Source of the DNA: an uncultured Oscillospiraceae bacterium
GTDB lineage: Bacteria; Bacillota; Clostridia; Oscillospirales; Ruminococcaceae
Reading direction: 5' to 3'
Assembly (NCBI GenBank): GCA_910583935.1
Contig: CAJTZM010000008.1
Coordinates: 1 to 40,077, forward strand
Length of the DNA: 40,077 nt
The notes beneath the pieces are model-generated. The model was not told the DNA's origin and searched no databases. It saw nothing but the letters and a program-made list of their open reading frames with translations. Positions 15,222 through 23,809 of the stretch are shown here, piece by piece. Numbering within the stretch: the stretch's first letter is position 1; each line of letters begins with the position of its first letter. Made by a program: the position numbers and the translations under genes.

Positions 15222-16595
15222 TTATTTTCCCACGCAGAATTGTGAGAAGACCGCGTCTACCACCGCGTCGGAGGCTTTTTTTCCAGTCAGCTCCAAAAGC
15301 GGGTCAATGGCAGCGTCCAGGCAGACGGTGACCGCGTCCAGCGTAACGCCGGATTCGACTGCGAAAACCGCTTCCTTTAAAGCGTTCGCCGCCTTGCCCA
15401 AACAGCTTCGCTGCCGTTCGTTGGCCAAAAGCGGCGCCGCCGGGTCTATCTCGGACAGATGCAGCAGCTGGGCGATGGCCTGGGCCAGCGCCTCGGCCCC
15501 TTCGCCGGTTTTGGCGGAAATTTCCACCGTTCTTCCCACCAGACCAGCCAAGTGTTTTTCGTTCAGCCGAGCGGGCAGATCCGATTTGTTGAGCACCGCA
15601 ATAGAGGGCCGGTCCTTCAGTTGGGTGAGAATTGCCAGGTCTTCGTCAGATAAGGGCTCGGAGCGGTCCAGCACAGCCAGTACCAGCTGCGCCGATTCCA
15701 GCCGCCGCCGGGCCAATTCCACCCCCGCCTTTTCCACCGGGTCTTCCGTTTCCCGGATACCGGCGGTGTCGGCCAGACGCAAAAAAATCTCTCCAGCCAG
15801 CACCGTTTCCTCCACTACATCACGGGTCGTGCCGGGAATGGCGGTGACAATGCTTTTTTGAGTTCCGGCCAGCAGATTCATCAAGGTAGATTTTCCCACG
15901 TTGGGCCGGCCGACGATGGCGGTCTCCACCCCCTGGTGCAGGATGCGCCCGGCGTCGTAGCGGTCCAAAAGGGCCTGGCACTCCGCCACACATTGCCGCA
16001 AAGAGGCGGTAAGCGGGCCGGACTGCACCGGCTCCATATCCTCGTCCGGATAGTCGTTCCAGGCGGCCAGATGGGCGGCCAGATCCACCAGGGCTTCGGC
16101 GATGCCGTTAATTTTGCGGGAGAGAATGCCGTCCCGTCCCGCCAGCGCCGCCCGGGCCGCCTGCCTGCCGGAAGCGCCAATCAAATCCATGACCGATTCC
16201 GCCTGATCGAGGGTAAGCTTTCCGTTTAAATAGGCCCGCCGGGTAAATTCCCCTGGGGAAGCGGGCAGAGCGCCGTGGTCCAGCGCAGCCCGGAGTGTCC
16301 GCTGTACCAGATAGAGCCCTCCGTGGCAGGAAAGCTCCACCACATCTTCTCCGGTGTAGCTGTGAGGCGCGCGGAAAACGGTGGCCACCCCTTCGTCAAA
16401 GTCCGACTCATCGTCATGCAGCCGCCCATAAAGCGCACTGTATCCGGCCAGGTCGGCCAGCCGGCGTTTTCCCGCCGCAGAAAAAATCCTTGCCGCAACC
16501 GATACCGCATCCGGGCCGGAAATGCGGACGACGCCGATTCCGCCCACGCCCAGCGGCGTTGCAATCGCGGCAATGGTAGAGGACTGACCGTTCAT
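15222..16595 (-). CDS. mnmE: tRNA modification GTPase MnmE (TrmE)
   Basis: 457 residues. GTPase that works with MnmG on tRNA U34. The N-terminal folate-binding domain begins STIAAIATPLGVGGIGVVRI. The G-domain has GRPNVGKST (229-237) and DTAGIRETEDPVE. The protein ends in the diagnostic FCVGK, whose Cys is needed for activity. ATG 16595 has AAAGGAG 7 bases upstream; the in-frame codon at 16625 lies before this. It heads the mnmE-mnmG-rsmG operon, with its own promoter. Confidence 0.96.
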   Translation of the reverse strand: MNGQSSTIAAIATPLGVGGIGVVRISGPDAVSVAARIFSAAGKRRLADLAGYSALYGRLHDDESDFDEGVATVFRAPHSYTGEDVVELSCHGGLYLVQRTLRAALDHGALPASPGEFTRRAYLNGKLTLDQAESVMDLIGASGRQAARAALAGRDGILSRKINGIAEALVDLAAHLAAWNDYPDEDMEPVQSGPLTASLRQCVAECQALLDRYDAGRILHQGVETAIVGRPNVGKSTLMNLLAGTQKSIVTAIPGTTRDVVEETVLAGEIFLRLADTAGIRETEDPVEKAGVELARRRLESAQLVLAVLDRSEPLSDEDLAILTQLKDRPSIAVLNKSDLPARLNEKHLAGLVGRTVEISAKTGEGAEALAQAIAQLLHLSEIDPAAPLLANERQRSCLGKAANALKEAVFAVESGVTLDAVTVCLDAAIDPLLELTGKKASDAVVDAVFSQFCVGK

Positions 16596-16666
16596 GGCAT
16601 TACTCCTTTCCAGATCCCCGGGCACAAGGCACTGCGGGACAATCGGACGGTTCTTCCAGTGAGCAT

Positions 16667-16695
16667 ATTATAACAGGCTTTTGCGGTTGCCGCAA
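16667..16695 (-). promoter_or_regulatory. mnmE operon promoter
   Basis: Minus strand TTGCGG (16690-16695), 17 bases, TATAAT (16667-16672), extended -10. Confidence 0.8.
16681..16695. promoter_or_regulatory. Candidate LysR-type operator between lysR and mnmE
   Basis: TTGCGGTTGCCGCAA is a perfect 6-bp inverted repeat with a 3-base centre and contains a T-N11-A pattern. It covers the mnmE -35 and lies about 40 bp upstream of the LysR gene's -35. Confidence 0.4.
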
Positions 16696-16736
16696 CGCCG
16701 GAGGGCAGGAAAATCCTGCGGCGGAGAAGAAAGCAG

Positions 16737-16766
16737 TTGCGCAAGTAGAAGGATTTATGCTATTGT
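16737..16766 (+). promoter_or_regulatory. Promoter of the LysR gene
   Basis: TTGCGC (16737-16742), 18 bases, TATTGT (16761-16766) with extended -10 TGC. Confidence 0.5.
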
Positions 16767-16801
16767 TCAAGGGGAATCGAAAAATAAAGAGGGGGGAGAG
16801 C

Positions 16802-17746
16802 GTGAATCTGCAGCATCTGAAATATGTGGTGGAGGTGGAAAAAACCGGATCGATCACACAAGCGGCACAAAACCTTTATATGGGGCAACCCAATTTAAGC
16901 AAGGCAATTAAGGAATTGGAAAAAAATCTGGGGATTGTCATTTTTAAACGGACCTCAAAGGGAGTGCTCCCCACCGCGCAGGGAGAAGAATTTCTGCGCT
17001 ATGCCAAAAGCATCCTCGATCAGGTACAGCGGATGGAAAATCTGTACCGCTCTGCCGGGGAACAGACCGGATTTTCCATTTCGATTCCGCGGGCAGGCTA
17101 TATCGCCTACGCTTTTGGGCTGTTTCTCTCCCGGATGGAGGAATCACAACGGGGGGAGGTCCATTTTAGGGAGACCAACATCAGTGGGATCATTCGGGAT
17201 GTAGCCCAAGGGGAAAGCGGGCTTGGAATTATCCGTTGTCAGGCGGCCCGTGAGGACTATTTTCGGGATCTTTTGGCGGATCAGTCCATAACGGCCCGCC
17301 CTTTATGGGATTTTACCTATCAGGTGCTGTTTTCCAAGACGCATCCGCTGGCAAGCGCTCCCTTCTTCGAGCCGGACGCACTTTGTCCATATACGGAAAT
17401 CCTTTATGGAGATAGGAGGGATTCCGACCCATTTGTCCCGGACAGCGTCCGGCAGAGGGAGCCGCATGCCGGGAAAAAAATTTGGATCTATGAGCGGAGC
17501 AGTCAATTTGACCTGCTGTGCCAGATTCCGGGCAGCTTTATGTGGGCGTCGCCGGTCCCGCCGGCTATGCTGGACCGATACGGTCTGGTACAGAGAAAAT
17601 GCGGTGTGACCGGTCAGCGGGCAAAGGATCTGCTGATCTTCCTGGATGGACATCGCCTGAATCCCTGGGAAGAAGGGTTTATTCAGGAGCTTGAGCGGGT
17701 TTGGGCACAAATCGCCCCGCTGGCCCCTCCAAAGAGGGAGGGTTGA
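16802..17746 (+). CDS. LysR-family transcriptional regulator
   Basis: 314 residues. The N-terminal winged HTH NLQHLKYVVEVEKTGSITQAAQNLYMGQPNLSKAIKEL region (split here: HTH about residues 2-60) is typical LysR, followed by a periplasmic-binding-like effector domain. The GTG start at 16802 follows GGGGGGAG; an in-frame ATG at 16757 lies closer to the promoter and lacks a ribosome-binding site. The effector is unknown. It is divergent from mnmE and upstream of the adhE unit on the same strand, with a terminator between, so it could control either. Confidence 0.92.
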   Translation: MNLQHLKYVVEVEKTGSITQAAQNLYMGQPNLSKAIKELEKNLGIVIFKRTSKGVLPTAQGEEFLRYAKSILDQVQRMENLYRSAGEQTGFSISIPRAGYIAYAFGLFLSRMEESQRGEVHFRETNISGIIRDVAQGESGLGIIRCQAAREDYFRDLLADQSITARPLWDFTYQVLFSKTHPLASAPFFEPDALCPYTEILYGDRRDSDPFVPDSVRQREPHAGKKIWIYERSSQFDLLCQIPGSFMWASPVPPAMLDRYGLVQRKCGVTGQRAKDLLIFLDGHRLNPWEEGFIQELERVWAQIAPLAPPKREG

Positions 17747-17747
17747 A

Positions 17748-17787
17748 AGAAGACGGATGGCTTATTGTAAGAGGCCGTCTTTTTTCG
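17748..17787 (+). terminator. Terminator of the LysR gene
   Basis: Stem AAGACGG/CCGTCTT closing an 18-base loop, then TTTTT. Confidence 0.75.
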
Positions 17788-18069
17788 TACACTCGCCTGC
17801 AAAGTCCACATGAAGGGGTTATGACATGTATGAAAAGGTATAACTTTCATGTTGAAATAAACATGCTTATCATATAAAATATATATTACACAACAGAGAT
17901 TATCTTTGTTAAAATAATAACGAATAAAAATCCTAGGTAACAGAGGGGAGGCTATCTTTTTATAGGCTTAGGATTTTGAACAGTCTGGGCCGAAAAGCGG
18001 TCCATAACGGAAAAAGCAGGAGCTGTCTCTAGCTTTTTGCGCAGAAAGAATCACAGGGAGGAATGCAGC
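17788..18069 (+). promoter_or_regulatory. adhE upstream region with candidate promoter
   Basis: An AT-rich 280-base region. A promoter candidate is TTGAAA (17853-17858), 17 bases, TAAAAT (17876-17881). A Rex-like box lies downstream at 17906-17923. An inverted pair AATCCTA/TAGGATT (about 17929-17976) could form a leader structure. No ORF is supported. Confidence 0.45.
17906..17923. promoter_or_regulatory. Rex-like redox operator upstream of adhE
   Basis: TTGTTAAAATAATAACGA. The left half TTGTTAA matches the Rex consensus exactly, and the right half matches 5 of 7 positions. Rex represses fermentative genes such as adhE in many clostridia until NADH rises. No rex gene is in the window. Confidence 0.5.
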
Positions 18070-20694
18070 ATGCAGAAGAAAGAAGAAAAAGTGGAGAATA
18101 AGCAGGAAAAAGCGGTCTCGATGGACACCTTTGAAATGGTGGACCGACTGGTGGAAAACGCCCAGCAGGCGCTGAAGGAATATATGGAATTGAGCCAGGA
18201 GCAGGTGGACAAAATTGTCCATGCCATGACGCTGGCTGGATTGGATAAGCATATGGTGCTGGCAAAAATGGCCTATGAGGAGACCGGCCGCGGCATTATG
18301 GAGGATAAGGTCATCAAGAATATCTTCTCCACCGAATATATTTGGCACAGTATTAAAAAACAAAAAACCGTAGGGGTAATCGACGAAAACGAGATGGAGG
18401 GCTATGTAGAGGTTGCTGAGCCGGTAGGCGTTGTGGCCGGCGTGACCCCGGTGACTAACCCGACCTCCACCACCATGTTTAAATCGCTGATCTGCGCCAA
18501 AACCCGTAATCCGATTATTTTCGGCTTCCACCCCTCCGCACAGAAATGCTCCGCCGAGGCGGCGCGGATTCTGCGGGACGCAGCGGTAAAGGCCGGTGCG
18601 CCGGAGCATTGCATTCAGTGGATTGAGACCCCCTCGCTGGACGCGACCTCCGCCTTAATGAACCATCGGGGTGTGTCGTTGATTTTGGCTACCGGCGGAT
18701 CCGGCATGGTGAAGTCGGCCTACAGCGCGGGTAAACCGGCGCTGGGCGTTGGTCCCGGCAATGTGCCCTGCTATATCAACAAAAATGTGGATCTGGCTCG
18801 GGCCTGCACCGATTTGATCATTTCCAAAACCTTTGACAATGGCATGATCTGCGCTTCTGAACAAGCGGTAATTGTAGATAAAGAAATCCATGAGCGCTTT
18901 GAGCGAATCATGAAGGATAATAACTGTTACTTCTTAAATAAAAAAGAGACGGAATTGGTGACAAAATATGTGATTAATCTGGATAAAATGGCGGTCAATC
19001 CGGCGGTTGTCGGCCATCCGGCACAAGAGATTGCCAAAAACGCCGGGGTCGAGGTCCCGGAGGGCACCAAAATCCTGCTGGCCCGCCTGCCAGAGCCCTC
19101 CCGCCAATATCCGCTGAGCCTGGAAAAGCTTTCTCCGGTACTGGCATATTTTGTCTGTGAGGATGAAAAACAGGGCTTTCAATACGCCAAGGCCATGTTG
19201 GAATTGGGCGGATTGGGTCATTCGGCGGTCATCCATAGCGATGATCACGACCTATGCGTCCGGTACGGCGAGGAAATGAAGGTAGGACGGGTTATCGCCA
19301 ATTCTCCCTCCTCGCAAGGGGCTATCGGCGATATTTACAATACCAACACCCCATCCTTAACCCTTGGCTGCGGATCCTTTGGGCGCAATTCCACTACCTC
19401 CAATGTGTCCTCGGTCAATCTGATCAATAAAAAGCGTATCGCCCAGAGGAGAGTCAATATGCAGTGGTTCAAAATCCCGCCGAAGATCTATTTTGAGAAG
19501 GAGTCGGTTCAGTATTTGCAGGTTATGCCCAATATCTCCCGAGCTTTCATCGTGTCCGACCCCATGATGGTAAAGCTGGGCTATGTGGATAAGGTGCTGT
19601 ACTTTTTGCGCAAGCGGACCGAATACTGCCATTGCGAAATCTTCTCCGAGGTAGAGCCGGACCCGTCGGTGGAAACCATCCAAAACGGCGTGCGCGCAAT
19701 GAACGCTTTCCAGCCGGATGTGATCATCGCCTTAGGAGGCGGCTCGGCCATCGATGCGGCCAAGGGCATGTGGCTTTTCTATGAGAACCCTGAAACCAGC
19801 TTCGACGGGCTGCGCTTAAAGTTTTTAGATATCCGCAAAAGGGCTTTCCACTTCCCGAATCTGGGCAAAAAGACCCAGATGGTCGCGATCCCCACCACCT
19901 CCGGCACCGGCAGTGAGGTGACCTCCTTCTCGGTGATCACCGACAAAAAGAACGGGAACATCAAGTATCCACTGGCTGACTATGAGTTGACCCCGGATGT
20001 GGCGATTATCGATCCGCAGTTTGTCTACACCATGCCCAAATCTATTACGGCAGACACCGGCATGGATGTACTGACCCACGCGATTGAGGCGTACGTTTCG
20101 GTTATGGCTACCGATTATACCGATGGGCTTGCCATCAAGGCCATCGAGCTGATTTTCGATTACCTGCCCCGCAGCTGGCGGGACGCCGGCGACACAGAGG
20201 CCAGAGAAAAGGTCCACAATGCCTCCTGTATCGCGGGAATGGCCTTTTCCAACGCGTTTTTGGGAATCAACCACTCGCTGGCCCATAAGCTGGGCGGCGA
20301 ATTCCATATTCCCCATGGCCGGGCCAACGCAGTTCTGCTGCCCTACGTCATTGCCTACAATGCCCAAAAGCCAACCAAGTTTACAATTTTCCCCAAATAT
20401 GATAAATTTGTAGCAGATAAGCGCTACGCGCAGATTGCCCGCTATCTGGGCCTGGAGGGAAAAAACCAGGAAGAACAGATCGCCAGCTTAATCGGGGCAA
20501 TTCGAGGATTGATGAAGGAATTGGGCGTTCCCATGAGCATCCGGGAGTGTGGCGTGGAGGAGGAAGTCTTCATGAAAGCGCTGCCTGGACTTGCCGAGCG
20601 GGCCTTTGAGGATCAGTGTACCACGGCCAATCCTCGTTATCCGCTGGTCAGCGAATTAGCGGAAATCTACCGCCAAGCCTATTACGGAGAATAA
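18070..20694 (+). CDS. adhE: Bifunctional acetaldehyde-CoA/alcohol dehydrogenase AdhE
   Basis: 874 residues. It reduces acetyl-CoA to acetaldehyde and then ethanol, using NADH. The N-terminal aldehyde dehydrogenase domain has the catalytic Cys in GMICASEQAV (C261). The linker and C-terminal iron-dependent alcohol dehydrogenase domain show GGGSAIDAAKGMW, TTSGTGSEVTSF and the metal-binding NHSLAHKLGGEFHIPHGRAN. Both domains look intact. ATG 18070 has GGGAGG 8 bases upstream; an upstream in-frame TTG at 18037 does not. The next gene starts 12 bases after the stop, so adhE leads a five-gene operon with hydrogenase genes. AdhE normally assembles into helical spirosomes. Confidence 0.97.
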   Translation: MQKKEEKVENKQEKAVSMDTFEMVDRLVENAQQALKEYMELSQEQVDKIVHAMTLAGLDKHMVLAKMAYEETGRGIMEDKVIKNIFSTEYIWHSIKKQKTVGVIDENEMEGYVEVAEPVGVVAGVTPVTNPTSTTMFKSLICAKTRNPIIFGFHPSAQKCSAEAARILRDAAVKAGAPEHCIQWIETPSLDATSALMNHRGVSLILATGGSGMVKSAYSAGKPALGVGPGNVPCYINKNVDLARACTDLIISKTFDNGMICASEQAVIVDKEIHERFERIMKDNNCYFLNKKETELVTKYVINLDKMAVNPAVVGHPAQEIAKNAGVEVPEGTKILLARLPEPSRQYPLSLEKLSPVLAYFVCEDEKQGFQYAKAMLELGGLGHSAVIHSDDHDLCVRYGEEMKVGRVIANSPSSQGAIGDIYNTNTPSLTLGCGSFGRNSTTSNVSSVNLINKKRIAQRRVNMQWFKIPPKIYFEKESVQYLQVMPNISRAFIVSDPMMVKLGYVDKVLYFLRKRTEYCHCEIFSEVEPDPSVETIQNGVRAMNAFQPDVIIALGGGSAIDAAKGMWLFYENPETSFDGLRLKFLDIRKRAFHFPNLGKKTQMVAIPTTSGTGSEVTSFSVITDKKNGNIKYPLADYELTPDVAIIDPQFVYTMPKSITADTGMDVLTHAIEAYVSVMATDYTDGLAIKAIELIFDYLPRSWRDAGDTEAREKVHNASCIAGMAFSNAFLGINHSLAHKLGGEFHIPHGRANAVLLPYVIAYNAQKPTKFTIFPKYDKFVADKRYAQIARYLGLEGKNQEEQIASLIGAIRGLMKELGVPMSIRECGVEEEVFMKALPGLAERAFEDQCTTANPRYPLVSELAEIYRQAYYGE

Positions 20695-20706
20695 AGGAGA
20701 GAAAGA

Positions 20707-20955
20707 ATGAACGTCTATGTCTGTGTGGGAAGCTCCTGCCATTTGAAGGGCTCCTATCAAATCATTGAGCTGATGAAAAAAGCGCTGGAGGAAAACAATC
20801 TAACCGATCAGGTGAGTTTAAGCGCCGCCTTTTGCCTGGGAAAATGTACCCACGGCGTAAGCATCAAGGTCGATGATGAAATTATTACCGGCGTTTCTCC
20901 GGAGAGCTTTCCGGAGATCTTCCAAAAATATGTATTGACGCCGGTAAAGGGGTAA
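20707..20955 (+). CDS. Small 2Fe-2S thioredoxin-fold ferredoxin (NuoE/HydC-like)
   Basis: 82 residues. Cysteines C6, C11, C43 and C47 have the C-x4-C...C-x3-C spacing of the thioredoxin-like [2Fe-2S] ferredoxin family found as NuoE, or as a domain of hydrogenase subunits. It is short, with no extra helical domain, so it is probably an electron-transfer subunit of the neighbouring hydrogenase proteins. It corresponds in position to the first gene of hfs-type clusters. It lies 12 bases after adhE and 6 bases before the next gene. The direct repeat GTAAAGGGGTAAAGGGG covers its stop and supplies the next Shine-Dalgarno. Confidence 0.88.
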   Translation: MNVYVCVGSSCHLKGSYQIIELMKKALEENNLTDQVSLSAAFCLGKCTHGVSIKVDDEIITGVSPESFPEIFQKYVLTPVKG

Positions 20956-20961
20956 AGGGGT

Positions 20962-22635
20962 ATGACCAGATACTTAAAGCTGAAAAAATCCAACTGTAAA
21001 AACTGCTATAAATGCATCCGGCACTGCCCGGTAAAATCCATCAAGTTTTCCAATCACCAGGCCAATATCGTAGACAACGAGTGTATTCTATGCGGGCAGT
21101 GCTTTGTCAACTGTCCCCAGAATGCCAAGGAAATCCGAAATGATATCGAGGCGGCCAAGGCGCTGATTGCCTCCGGCGCGCCGGTATATGTAAGCCTGGC
21201 CCCCTCCTTCGTGGCAAATTATCCCGGAGTGGGAATCGGTGCAATGGAGGAGGCGCTGCAAAAGATGGGCTTCACGGCGGCAGAGGAAACCGCCATCGGC
21301 GCGACGGTGGTCAAGCGAGAATACGAACGACTGGTGAAGGAGGGCAGGCAGGAGGTAATAATTTCCTCCTGCTGCCATTCGGTCAATCTGCTGATCCAAA
21401 AGTATTTCCCGGAGGCTCTGCCCTTCCTGGCAAAGGTCGAATCGCCGATGCTGGCCCATTGCCGCTTAATCAAGGAGCGGCATCCAAACGCAAAAACCGT
21501 ATTCATCGGGCCCTGCATTTCCAAAAAGGCCGAAGCGGAAGCCTATGGCGGACTGGTGGATTGCGTGCTGACCTTCGAGGAGCTGACCCAGTGGATGGCG
21601 GAGGAAAAGGTGGTCCCAGAGCAAAAGCAGGAGAAAGAGGAAAACAGCCGGGCCCGGCTGTTCCCCACCTCCGGCGGGATTCTGCGTACCATGGACTGGC
21701 AGGAGGAGGGCTACAGCCGCCTGACGATTGACGGGACGGAAAACTGCATCCATGCGCTCAAGGAGATTGCCAGCGGACAGCTGTCCCACTGCTTTATTGA
21801 GATGAGCGCCTGTGCGGGCAGCTGCATTGGCGGCCCTGTCATGGAAAAAGCCCGCCGCTCGGTGATCAGTGACTTTCTGGCGGTGGATCGGTACGCGGGC
21901 AAGGAAGATTTCCCGGTGGAGCAGCCGGCAGAGGCCCTGCAAAAGGAGATCCCCTATCTTGGAATCGACCGACAGATGCCCGGCAGCCGGGCTATTGAGG
22001 AAATCCTGCGGCGGATGGGCAAAGCCTCGCCGGCAGATGAGCTCAACTGCGGCAGCTGCGGCTATAATACCTGCCGGGAGAAAGCGGTGGCGGTCTACCA
22101 GGGCAAGGCGGACCTGACCATGTGCCTGCCTTATTTAAAAGAGAAGGCCGAAACCTTCTCCGACACAATTATCCGCAATTCCCCTAATGGTATTATCGCG
22201 CTCAACGAGTCTTTAGAGGTCCAGCAGATTAACGGCGCCGCCTGCAATATTCTGAGGCTGTCAAGTCCGGCGGATATTTTGGACGACCAGGTGGTGCGGG
22301 TGATGGACCCGCAGATCTTCTTCGAGGTAGTCCAAAGCGGACGCGACGTGGAAAACAAGCGGATGTTTTTGTCCGAGTATGAAAAATACGTGGAGATGAG
22401 CGTAGTTTACGACAAAAGCTACCGGATTTTGCTGGTGCTGATGCGGGATATTACCGAAGAGGAAAACCAGCGGGTGCAAAAGGAAAACGTGCGCAGGCAG
22501 ACGGTGGAAATCACCGACCAGGTGGTTGCCAAGCAGATGCGGATTGTGCAGGAAATCGCGTCGCTTTTAGGGGAGACGACCGCTGAAACCAAGATTGCGC
22601 TGACCAACCTGAAGGAGTACTTAAACGATGAATAA
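20962..22635 (+). CDS. PAS-containing [FeFe]-hydrogenase-like sensor protein (HydS/HfsB type)
   Basis: 557 residues. Order of domains: two [4Fe-4S] motifs (C12/15/18/22 and C41/44/47/51); an H-cluster domain (about 70-310) with SSCCHS (C137/C138), GPCISKKAE (C185) and SACAGSC (C284/C288); a further four-cysteine Fe-S domain (C363/366/371/388); a PAS domain (about 396-500); and a helical tail. All H-cluster cysteine ligands are present, but L1 is SCCHS instead of the SCCPA seen in catalytic enzymes. This is the group C, putatively sensory, hydrogenase layout. It overlaps the following phosphatase by 8 bases, which indicates coupling. H2 sensing is inference from the family. Confidence 0.88.
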   Translation: MTRYLKLKKSNCKNCYKCIRHCPVKSIKFSNHQANIVDNECILCGQCFVNCPQNAKEIRNDIEAAKALIASGAPVYVSLAPSFVANYPGVGIGAMEEALQKMGFTAAEETAIGATVVKREYERLVKEGRQEVIISSCCHSVNLLIQKYFPEALPFLAKVESPMLAHCRLIKERHPNAKTVFIGPCISKKAEAEAYGGLVDCVLTFEELTQWMAEEKVVPEQKQEKEENSRARLFPTSGGILRTMDWQEEGYSRLTIDGTENCIHALKEIASGQLSHCFIEMSACAGSCIGGPVMEKARRSVISDFLAVDRYAGKEDFPVEQPAEALQKEIPYLGIDRQMPGSRAIEEILRRMGKASPADELNCGSCGYNTCREKAVAVYQGKADLTMCLPYLKEKAETFSDTIIRNSPNGIIALNESLEVQQINGAACNILRLSSPADILDDQVVRVMDPQIFFEVVQSGRDVENKRMFLSEYEKYVEMSVVYDKSYRILLVLMRDITEEENQRVQKENVRRQTVEITDQVVAKQMRIVQEIASLLGETTAETKIALTNLKEYLNDE

Positions 22636-23800
22636 TCTTTGTGTAGACCTGGGCTGGCGCAGCATCAACAAGCACGGCGAGCAGCTGTGCGGTGACCGGG
22701 TACAGATTGTCGAGCCCTCCGCAGATTCGGTGGTCATGGTTCTGGCAGACGGATTGGGCAGCGGGGTAAAGGCCAATATCCTTTCCACCCTGACATCCAA
22801 GATCATCTCCACCATGGTAGCCAGCAATATGACGCTGGAAAACTGCGTGCAGACCATTGCGGATACCCTTCCGGTGTGCGAGGTGCGCCAGGTGGCCTAT
22901 TCCACCTTTACCATTATCCGCATGGAGAATAACGAATATGCGGAATTGATCCAGTACGATAATCCCCTGGTCATTCTGCTGCGGGACGGCAAGAGCTTTG
23001 ACTATGAAAAAACCGCCATGGAAATCGGCGGAAAAACCATTTACAAATCCAAAATTCAGCTCAAGGAAAACGATACCTTTATCACCACCAGCGACGGCGC
23101 AATCCACGCGGGGATTGGCATGTCCCTAAACTTTGGATGGCAGCGGGAAAACATCATCGAGTTTATGGAGATGATGTACGACAAGGACTTTACGGCCAAA
23201 ACTCTGGCAACCATCCTGCTGGACGAATGCAACAAGCTTTATGGCTATCAGCCGGGGGACGACACTACCGTCAGCGTCATGAAGGTGCGCCAGCGCCGGC
23301 AGGTGAATCTGATGATCGGCCCGCCCAGCGATCCGGCAGACGATGAGAAAATGCTGGGCCTGTTCTTTTCCAAGGAGGGAAAGCATATTGTCTGCGGAGG
23401 CACCTCCTCTACGGTAGTCGCCCGCTTTCTGCACCAAACGGTCCAGCCGAATTTGGGGTATCTGGATCCGGAAATTCCGCCCACTGCTACCATCAAGGGG
23501 GTCGATCTGGTTACCGAAGGGGTGATCACCATCAACCGCGTACTGTCCTACGCCAAAAGCTATCTGGAGGACAATGAGGAATATTCCAAATGGAGCTATA
23601 AGCAGGACGGCGCTTCTCAGATCTCCCGGATGCTGTTTGAGGAGGCAACCGATATTAACTTCTATGTGGGCCGCGCGGTCAATCCCGCCCACCAGAATCC
23701 GGATCTGCCCATTAACTTCAGCATCAAAATGCGGCTGGTCGACGAGCTGTGCCAGTCGCTTAAGGAGATGGGAAAACGAATTAAGGTTAGCTACTTTTAG
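22628..23800 (+). CDS. SpoIIE-family (PP2C-type) phosphatase of the hydrogenase cluster
   Basis: 390 residues. The first 220 form a PP2C/SpoIIE phosphatase core. Metal-binding acidic residues are visible in GD (D23), LADGLGSG (D41), TSDG (D156) and GDDTT (D211/D212). About 170 further residues follow that I do not recognise. It is a soluble protein with no membrane segments, unlike sporulation SpoIIE. It overlaps the PAS-hydrogenase gene by 8 bases. In hfs-like clusters such a phosphatase is thought to be the output of the sensor hydrogenase; its substrate is unknown, and no kinase or anti-sigma factor gene is nearby. Confidence 0.85.
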   Translation: MNNLCVDLGWRSINKHGEQLCGDRVQIVEPSADSVVMVLADGLGSGVKANILSTLTSKIISTMVASNMTLENCVQTIADTLPVCEVRQVAYSTFTIIRMENNEYAELIQYDNPLVILLRDGKSFDYEKTAMEIGGKTIYKSKIQLKENDTFITTSDGAIHAGIGMSLNFGWQRENIIEFMEMMYDKDFTAKTLATILLDECNKLYGYQPGDDTTVSVMKVRQRRQVNLMIGPPSDPADDEKMLGLFFSKEGKHIVCGGTSSTVVARFLHQTVQPNLGYLDPEIPPTATIKGVDLVTEGVITINRVLSYAKSYLEDNEEYSKWSYKQDGASQISRMLFEEATDINFYVGRAVNPAHQNPDLPINFSIKMRLVDELCQSLKEMGKRIKVSYF

Positions 23801-23809
23801 GGGGAACCT

